DNA from: Sphingomonas sp. LaA6.9
Lineage (GTDB): Bacteria; Pseudomonadota; Alphaproteobacteria; Sphingomonadales; Sphingomonadaceae
Length of the DNA stretch: 34,449 nucleotides
Direction: 5' to 3'
Assembly (NCBI RefSeq): GCF_022601895.1
Contig: NZ_JAKVIO010000034.1
Span: forward strand, 12,435-46,883
Shown: one piece after another, positions 29,104 to 34,449 of the stretch
Layout: the number at the start of each line of letters is the position of its first letter
Position numbering within the stretch: position 1 is the first letter of the stretch
The notes under the pieces: generated by a model
Seen by the model: the letters and a program-made list of their open reading frames with translations, nothing else
Told to the model about the DNA's origin: nothing
The model's database searches: none
Position numbers and translations under genes: made by a program

Positions 29104-30777
29104 ATGTCCAGAACGTCATTGTGGAAGAGAGGGGCGATAAAGCTTGAGCGAGGCAGCGGACTGGCTTCCAGCCTCGCGGCAATGTGCGTTGGTCTCGTCC
29201 TGGCAAGCGGGCTCCTGACGGTCCAGAAACCGGCTTCGAGCTCTCTCATTGTTGCGCTCGCGCTCCTTGCCATGGCTGTCATGATGTGTCGCAGCTTAAG
29301 ATCCGAGCGTGAACTCGCGCATATTGTCCGCGGATTTGAACAATATCTCGAACCAGGAAGCCCCGATACGGCCGCGCGCGCCTCAGCTCGGCGCCTGCGC
29401 AACTGTGTCGACATCGCCGTCGGACGATTGGAACTGCTCAGCCACCGCGCCCCGCGACGGCATGGTGTAACAGGTCTGCCCACGCGCGAACCGCTGATCG
29501 AGTTCATGGAGCTCGAAACTAGGGAGCAGGGACAAGTGGGCCTGCTCGCGGTGATCGAGCTTGTCGATTTCGAGCGGCTCTATGCCTTTGATATTGCAAC
29601 GGCCGATCAGGCGCTTCGTGTCATCGCCGAGCGCATCGAGCGAATGGTCGGCAAGGCGCGCGCTCTCGCACATGTCGACCGCGCGCGCTTCGCAATCTGG
29701 TTCGGCACAACCTCGCTCGAGGTCGCGCGCGCAGAACTCGACGCGATCTGTTACGCGCTTTGCAGCAGGATCGTCCTGCCAGATGCCGAATTCCTTCCTC
29801 AGATACGATGCGGCTTTGCCGACTATGTCAGCGGCACATTCTCGCCCGCAGAACTGATAGCACGCGCTGTTGCGTCGCTGACGGCTTCCGACGGCGGCGC
29901 GAAACGCATGCCGATGATCGACCCCAGCGAGGCTGCCCGGCAGGAATTCGGATTCGAGCAGGATCTCCGCCAGGCCATTGCACGCCAACAGCTCGAACTG
30001 TGGTTTCAGCCGTTCATCAATGTGTGCGACAATCGGATCTGCGGCGCAGAAGCGCTGTTGCGCTGGCACCACCCCGAGACGGGCATCGTGTCGCCGAGCG
30101 ACTTTATCCCCGTAGTGGAAGCAGCGGGCCTCGCAGAAGAATTCGGCTTGTGGACACTCAACAGCGCGTGCCGCCAAGCACGTCAGTGGGAGCGCGATGG
30201 TCTCAGGGACGTAAAGGTCGCGGTCAATCTCTCCGCGCATCAGCTCCAGCGTAGCGACCTTGACCAGCTGATCGAAAGAACGCTCCAGCGGCATGGGTTG
30301 AAAGCGTCGCTGCTTGAGATCGAGCTGACCGAAACCGTGGCCGCACTCGATTCTTCAAGCGCCAAGATATTGTTCGAAAAGCTCCGTGCGCTCGGAGTCT
30401 CGATTTCGATCGACGATTTCGGCGCAGGCTATTCGAGCCTCAGCTATCTGAAGAAGCTCAGCTTCGACAAGCTCAAGATCGACCGGGAATTTGTCCAGGA
30501 GGTCGATCGACAGCGCGACAGCCAGGCGATCTGCCAGAGCATCATTGCACTCGGCAGAGGACTTGGCATCGCGGTACTCGCTGAAGGTGTCGAACGGCGC
30601 GAGGAGTTCCTCTGGCTGCGTCGCCATGGCTGTACCCTCTTTCAGGGCTTCTATTTTGCAGCACCTCTCCCGGTTTCAGAATTCACGCGACTTGCGCGCG
30701 ACCGTTCGGCCATTCGTGAACTTGCCGATCTGACCTCAGCCGTACAGCAGACCGCCTTGAATGCGAGGATGAAGTGA
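29104..30777 (+). CDS. Membrane EAL-domain c-di-GMP phosphodiesterase with degenerate GGDEF
   Basis: A 557-residue signalling enzyme. Two membrane segments lie at about residues 21-40 and 47-61. A GGDEF-fold domain (about 115-270) has lost its active motif, reading VDRARFAIWF (from residue 191) instead of GGDEF, so it cannot make c-di-GMP and may bind GTP or be structural. The EAL domain (about 285-530) is complete: EALLRW (Glu316), NLS, ELTE, DDFGAGYSSL (Asp437/Asp438), KIDREFV and EGVE (Glu494), so hydrolysis to pGpG is expected. Its stop shares a base with the next ATG (TGATG), tying it to the T6SS phospho-switch operon. Confidence 0.9.
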   Translation: MSRTSLWKRGAIKLERGSGLASSLAAMCVGLVLASGLLTVQKPASSSLIVALALLAMAVMMCRSLRSERELAHIVRGFEQYLEPGSPDTAARASARRLRNCVDIAVGRLELLSHRAPRRHGVTGLPTREPLIEFMELETREQGQVGLLAVIELVDFERLYAFDIATADQALRVIAERIERMVGKARALAHVDRARFAIWFGTTSLEVARAELDAICYALCSRIVLPDAEFLPQIRCGFADYVSGTFSPAELIARAVASLTASDGGAKRMPMIDPSEAARQEFGFEQDLRQAIARQQLELWFQPFINVCDNRICGAEALLRWHHPETGIVSPSDFIPVVEAAGLAEEFGLWTLNSACRQARQWERDGLRDVKVAVNLSAHQLQRSDLDQLIERTLQRHGLKASLLEIELTETVAALDSSSAKILFEKLRALGVSISIDDFGAGYSSLSYLKKLSFDKLKIDREFVQEVDRQRDSQAICQSIIALGRGLGIAVLAEGVERREEFLWLRRHGCTLFQGFYFAAPLPVSEFTRLARDRSAIRELADLTSAVQQTALNARMK

Positions 30778-31505
30778 TGTCGAACGAAATGCATCAAGAC
30801 CGCCCTGGATGGACGTGGTTTTCGGCTGCCCTGTTGCTGGCGACGCTGGGAGCCTGTGGTCAAAATCCTGCGGCGCCGCGTCCGGCAATGATCCAGCCGA
30901 TCAGCAACGCACAACAGATGGATGACGCGGTAGCACTTCTCGATCAGGGCCAGGAAGGCAAGGCACGCAAGCTCCTGAAGCAGATGGTGAAGCGCGATCC
31001 TGATGACGCTGCCGCGGTCCGCCTGCTTGAAAGCCTTTCGGCCGATCCGAAGCAATTGCTGGGCAACAAGAGCTTTAGCTACCGGGTTCATCCCGGTGAC
31101 ACGATGATGGGGCTGTCAGAGCGTTTCCTCGGCGACAGGCTCAATTTCTATGCGCTGGCGCGCTACAACGATTTGTCGGTGCCGTCCTCACTCAAATCCG
31201 GCCAGGCACTTCAGATACCCGGAACAGCGCCCAAGATGGTGCCGCGCGCTGCCGAGAAGCCGCGCGCGGCTGTCGCTTCTCCGCCTCCGACGCCCTCGGT
31301 TCCGGCCAGGGCACCGGTAATAGTGGATCGCGAGCGCGCGGGGGCGCTGCGCGGGGAGGGGCTCGCCGCCCTTCACCAGGGCGAGTTGGCGCAGGCCGTG
31401 GTCCTCCTCCACGAGGCATCAACACTCGACCCGGGAAATGCCGCGATCAAGCGCGATCTCGATCGTGCCATTCGTATCCGTCGAAGCGTAAAGGCGAGGC
31501 AATGA
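30777..31505 (+). CDS. LysM/TPR lipoprotein
   Basis: A 242-residue lipoprotein. A hydrophobic signal ends in the lipobox LGAC with Cys27 as the lipidated residue. A TPR-like helical repeat (MDDAVALLDQGQEGKARKLL then KQMVKRDPDDAAAVRLL, about residues 45-85) is followed by a LysM domain (YRVHPGDTMMGLSERFLGDR through NDLSVPSSLKSGQALQIPG, about 100-148). Then come a Pro/Ala-rich linker and a second TPR-like stretch (GEGLAALHQGELAQAVVLLH, about 200-225). It probably sits in the periplasm and binds peptidoglycan, perhaps anchoring secretion parts or presenting a wall signal to the kinase encoded next. The start ATG overlaps the EAL gene's stop. Confidence 0.85.
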   Translation: MSNEMHQDRPGWTWFSAALLLATLGACGQNPAAPRPAMIQPISNAQQMDDAVALLDQGQEGKARKLLKQMVKRDPDDAAAVRLLESLSADPKQLLGNKSFSYRVHPGDTMMGLSERFLGDRLNFYALARYNDLSVPSSLKSGQALQIPGTAPKMVPRAAEKPRAAVASPPPTPSVPARAPVIVDRERAGALRGEGLAALHQGELAQAVVLLHEASTLDPGNAAIKRDLDRAIRIRRSVKARQ

Positions 31506-31582
31506 ACGTCGGACGCGCGCATCGGGCTGCCATGGCGAAGTCGGCGCACCCTGCGCGCCTGAAAGCAGGGTTGCCGCTATGA
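31502..31582 (+). CDS. 26-residue linking mini-ORF between lipoprotein and kinase genes
   Basis: An ATG at 31502 overlaps the lipoprotein stop (ATGA). The frame runs MNVGRAHRAAMAKSAHPARL then KAGLPL and stops with a TGA that overlaps the kinase ATG (ATGA at 31579-31582). It thus fills the only sizeable gap in the operon exactly, with coupling overlaps on both sides. The peptide is basic and resembles no known family. It may serve only to carry ribosomes across the gap. Chance is possible, because the frame is short. Confidence 0.45.
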   Translation: MNVGRAHRAAMAKSAHPARLKAGLPL

Positions 31583-33222
31583 CTGCGATCGGACGATACA
31601 GGATAGATGGCGAAATCGGCGAAGGCGCGATGGCCAATGTCCATCTCGGCCACGACCCGAGCATCGATCGCAGCGTCGCGATCAAGGTTCTGAAGCCCGA
31701 ATTTCGTGCCGACCCCGAAGTCGTGCGGCGGTTCCTGGGAGAATCGCGCGCGGCCGGCAAATTGTCGCATGCAAACATCGTCACGATCTACGATGTCGGT
31801 GAGGCTGACGGCGCACCCTATATTGCAATGGAGCACCTGTTTGGCCGGCCCCTGGATACGGTCCTGCGCGAGGCAGGGCAGCTGGGGCTCGACAAGGTAT
31901 TGACGCTCGGCGTGCAACTTGCCGATGCGCTCAGCTACGCGCATGAACGCGGCGTCATCCACCGAGACGTCAAGCCATCCAACATCCTCGCCTGTGATGG
32001 TGACACCAGGGCGAAGCTCCTGGACTTCGGGATCGCGCGCATGGACACGCGCGATGTCGCACTTGGCGAGATTGAAGCCGAACGGACGCAAGCGGGGCAA
32101 ATCATGGGGACGCCGCGTTACATGAGCCCCGAGCAGGTCATCGGGCTCCCGATCGACGCACGTACCGATCAGTTTTCGCTGGGCGCGGTACTTTACGAGA
32201 TGGTGACGGGACGGCCGGCATTTCCGGGCACGGGCCTTGCAACGTTGGCCATCCAGATCGCGCAGCATGATCCGATGCCCATCGAGACACACAGGCCCGA
32301 TTGCCCGAGTGGTTTGCGTTTCCTCATTGAGAAGATGCTTTCGAAAAAGCCCGATGATCGTTTCTCCAACTGCCATCAGGCGCGAGATGCATTGTACAGG
32401 GAAATCGATGCCGCGGCCCGTCAGCGCGAAGCGCCGCGCCACGGCATGCCACTTCATGTTCGGCTGCCGCTGATTTTTGCGGGCGCAGCGGCTGTAGCGC
32501 TCTCCCTTGGAAGCGCCCTGGTGCTTGAGAGGCAGCGCGAGACACTTATGCAGATGGCATTGACGTCAGGCTCTTCAATGACGGCATTCATCGCTCGAAA
32601 CGCAGCCTTGCGCATGGCGGACAATGCCGCATTGCCCGCCGATCAGCAGGACTGGCTGCCGCTTCAGGCCTTTGTTGAATCCGCAGCGAAGGATCCGAAT
32701 GTGCGCAGCCTGACGATCATCGACGAGAATGGCCGTATCACGGCTTCAGGCTCCCCGGCACTGGTCGGAACGTCAGTTCGCGGCATCCGGCGTGGACGGT
32801 TGGACGATGTCCTTCATTTCTCCGAGGCCGTGCGCTATGGCGGCGCAGGCTTCGGCAGGGTCGACATGGAGCTGGATCGATCGGGCATCGATACCGCCAT
32901 GCGTGATGCAGCATTGCTCCTCGTCACATTGTCGTTGTTTGTCGTGCTCGTCATTGCAGCGATTGGCTATATGAGTGCGCGCCAACTTTCGTCGCCCTTA
33001 AGCGCCCTGCGCCGAGCCCTGGATGATATGGCGGAAGGGAACACGACCTTCAGGCTATCGCACCGACGCAAGGATGAACTGGGCAGATTGTTCGACGCCT
33101 TCAATCGCCTTGCCACCGCGGTACAGCAGGGTGCCATCACGCGGGAATCCGCAGTGCCCCCAGAACAGCTGCTCATGACGCGCATTGATCGGGCACCCGC
33201 TCATGACTGCCAAGCCGCCTGA
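31579..33222 (+). CDS. PpkA-like membrane Ser/Thr kinase with periplasmic sensor and HAMP
   Basis: A 547-residue Hanks-type kinase. The catalytic domain (about residues 7-270) has the G-loop GEIGEGAMANVHLG, Lys36 (AIKVLK), HRDVKPSN with Asp130, DFG with Asp149, and GTPRYMSPEQ. Membrane segment one (about 296-317) and two (about 445-467) enclose a periplasmic domain of about 125 residues (SLTIIDENGRITASGSP, VGTSVRGI) that resembles the small sensor domains of CHASE/single-Cache type. A HAMP domain (about 468-520) follows. The layout matches PpkA kinases that switch T6SS by phosphorylating the FHA protein. The gene lies next to FHA and PP2C genes, as in the classic pathway. Confidence 0.88.
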   Translation: MTAIGRYRIDGEIGEGAMANVHLGHDPSIDRSVAIKVLKPEFRADPEVVRRFLGESRAAGKLSHANIVTIYDVGEADGAPYIAMEHLFGRPLDTVLREAGQLGLDKVLTLGVQLADALSYAHERGVIHRDVKPSNILACDGDTRAKLLDFGIARMDTRDVALGEIEAERTQAGQIMGTPRYMSPEQVIGLPIDARTDQFSLGAVLYEMVTGRPAFPGTGLATLAIQIAQHDPMPIETHRPDCPSGLRFLIEKMLSKKPDDRFSNCHQARDALYREIDAAARQREAPRHGMPLHVRLPLIFAGAAAVALSLGSALVLERQRETLMQMALTSGSSMTAFIARNAALRMADNAALPADQQDWLPLQAFVESAAKDPNVRSLTIIDENGRITASGSPALVGTSVRGIRRGRLDDVLHFSEAVRYGGAGFGRVDMELDRSGIDTAMRDAALLLVTLSLFVVLVIAAIGYMSARQLSSPLSALRRALDDMAEGNTTFRLSHRRKDELGRLFDAFNRLATAVQQGAITRESAVPPEQLLMTRIDRAPAHDCQAA

Positions 33223-33229
33223 GGTCGCC

Positions 33230-34243
33230 ATGTACGTCTTCAAACTCTACGAGAGAGATGACACGGAGCACGCCGTCGATGCCCGCTTCCTTCAGGATGG
33301 GCTGTTAAGGCTGGGGCGTGATCCCGCAGCCGACTGGGTGATACTCGACCCGGAGCGCCAGATGTCACGCTGGCACTGCGAATTTCGGGCGGCAGGAGAC
33401 GCGCTTACACTCACATGTATTGGTGCCAACGGAGTGTTTAACGATCCAGGTGAAGAGCGTTTGCCCGACCACGAGGAAATCCCGATTGAAGTTCCTTGTG
33501 CATTCACCATGGGACGCTACCGGCTCGTGGCCGACCGCGCGCCGCAAGGCGGAATTTCTGCCGATGAAGGCCAGACACTCGTCCTTTCGCCTCCCCTCGG
33601 CACCTCGATTGCCGTGCCAACAGAATGGGACGAACCGCCGACTGGCAGACAGGGGAACGGCCAAGGCTCACTGCTTGAGGCGTTTTGCGAGGGCGCCGGG
33701 CTCGACGCATCGGCATTCAGTGCCGAGGACCCCGAACAAGTGATGCGACGCGCAGGCGCCGTCTACCGGCAGATGGTGCTGGGCATCGGCGATCTGATGG
33801 CCGAACGCGAGCGCGCGCGCAGCCGTTATCAGATCGCGCGCACGACGATCGGAGGCACGCACAATAATCCCTTCAAATGGGCGCCCAAGCAGCGGCTCGC
33901 ACTCGATCTCCTCTTGGAGGGAAAGCCTGGGTTTCTAACTGGCCCTGCGGCGCTTGCGGCTTCGTTTCGCGACATCAAAAAGCATCTGATTTGCACGTTT
34001 AGCGGCTTTCGGGCGACAATCCGCGAGGCTGTTGCAACCTTTGACCCTTCGGTGGTCGACATGGCGACCCGCGACCGCGTCTGGCGACTGCAGGGGCGCG
34101 GTGCAATGCTATGGGAGGAAAGCTGTCGCCGTCACGCTGAACTAGCGCGTGAAATCGAACAGGGGGAAAAAGGGGCGCTCGATCAAGTTTTCACGCGAGC
34201 CTATGACGACGCCGCCACGGCGCTGGAAGGCGAGGGCAAATGA
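33230..34243 (+). CDS. tagH: TagH-type T6SS FHA-domain protein
   Basis: A 337-residue protein. The N-terminal FHA domain (about residues 20-90) has [15 protein letters not shown] and GANGVF, the phosphothreonine-binding pattern GR...SRxH...NG. The C-terminal domain (about 150-330), with [48 protein letters not shown] and [20 protein letters not shown], is the one specific to T6SS TagH/ImpI proteins. Threonine phosphorylation by the upstream kinase is the known trigger in such systems. The ATG at 33230 has a GAGGT site and lies 8 bases after the kinase stop; upstream TTG (33185) or ATG (33203) starts would overlap the kinase gene. It overlaps the phosphatase start by ATGA. Confidence 0.88.
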   Translation: MYVFKLYERDDTEHAVDARFLQDGLLRLGRDPAADWVILDPERQMSRWHCEFRAAGDALTLTCIGANGVFNDPGEERLPDHEEIPIEVPCAFTMGRYRLVADRAPQGGISADEGQTLVLSPPLGTSIAVPTEWDEPPTGRQGNGQGSLLEAFCEGAGLDASAFSAEDPEQVMRRAGAVYRQMVLGIGDLMAERERARSRYQIARTTIGGTHNNPFKWAPKQRLALDLLLEGKPGFLTGPAALAASFRDIKKHLICTFSGFRATIREAVATFDPSVVDMATRDRVWRLQGRGAMLWEESCRRHAELAREIEQGEKGALDQVFTRAYDDAATALEGEGK

Positions 34244-34449
34244 CCGTTCAGGACCAGCCTCAATCCACCCATCCAATCCCCATCCGCTCAATTGCTCGCA
34301 CGCATATCGGTAAGGTTCGTTCGATCAATGAGGATCGCGTCCTGGATTGCCCCGAAGCTGGCCTCTGGGCAGTGGCGGACGGAATGGGCGGACATGCGAT
34401 GGGTGACGAAGCGGCCACGACGGTCATACGCGCGCTTGCCTCCTTGACC
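34240..34449 (+). CDS. PP2C-family Ser/Thr phosphatase (PppA-like), cut by window edge
   Basis: The first 70 residues are present. The PP2C N-terminal motifs are [15 protein letters not shown] (residues 21-35, metal-linked NED at 30-32) and [11 protein letters not shown] (DGMGGH at 47-52). This is the standard start of stand-alone bacterial PP2C phosphatases, which reverse PpkA-type phosphorylation in T6SS control. The ATG overlaps the FHA gene stop. The rest lies beyond the right edge, so completeness is unknown. Confidence 0.9.
   Translation, partial: MTVQDQPQSTHPIPIRSIARTHIGKVRSINEDRVLDCPEAGLWAVADGMGGHAMGDEAATTVIRALASLT

Overview
The window is GC-rich DNA from an alphaproteobacterium, most likely a sphingomonad (Sphingopyxis, Sphingobium or Novosphingobium type). 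This is judged from codon use, the tra/trb gene complement and the protein flavour; no rRNA, tRNA or species marker is present. It reads as a conjugative element or conjugative-plasmid segment embedded in toxin-antitoxin and transposon debris, followed by the start of a type VI secretion (T6SS) regulatory locus.

Layout. (1) 1-6128 is an accessory region: the N-terminus of an IS110-type transposase at the left edge, an intact hipBA pair behind an inverted-repeat operator, an IS3 remnant that keeps its A7 slippery stretch, a tyrosine-integrase scrap, an intact HigBA-type pair, a Fic/VapC fragment chimera, an intact RES/Xre toxin-antitoxin pair with a near-perfect operator, and a broken hipA. 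(2) 6129-8736 is a cassette of a structured leader, an ArdC-like antirestriction gene, a sigma-region-4-like small protein, a strong hairpin and a nucleotidyltransferase-HEPN protein. (3) 8786-12434 holds regulation and early transfer genes: a TraR-like LuxR solo without a synthase, a frameshifted DUF6499/DUF2285 regulator, a small reverse-strand hypothetical, a 44-bp near-perfect palindrome, an AlpA/excisionase-like HTH, a TraF-type S26 peptidase and a VirB1-type lytic transglycosylase.

(4) 12857-25691 is the conjugation core: relaxase, a tandem 10-bp repeat (oriT candidate), VirD4/TraG coupling protein, RHH protein, then trbB-C-D-E-J-L-F-G-I. Most of these genes overlap by ATGA or GTGA, so they form one translationally coupled operon. 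No trbK is seen. The relaxase makes the nicked T-strand, VirD4 delivers it, TrbB and TrbE power the channel, TrbC/TraF make the pilus, TrbF/G/I form the core, TrbJ/L form inner parts, and VirB1 opens the wall. (5) 25692-26851 is the element's edge: an excisionase-like HTH, an IS21 istB remnant containing a 38-bp perfect palindrome, and a second integrase C-terminal scrap. (6) 26863-28809 is a second intact hipBA pair with a multi-site ATATGC/GCATAT operator. The conjugation block is therefore bracketed on both sides by integrase scraps and hipBA modules.

(7) 29104-34449 is a tightly packed operon: an EAL phosphodiesterase with a degenerate GGDEF domain, a LysM/TPR lipoprotein, a 26-codon linking mini-ORF, a PpkA-like Ser/Thr kinase with a periplasmic sensor and HAMP, a TagH-type FHA protein, and a PP2C phosphatase cut by the right edge. 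This is the threonine-phosphorylation switch of a T6SS, unusually placed with c-di-GMP turnover. The rest of the T6SS would lie to the right.
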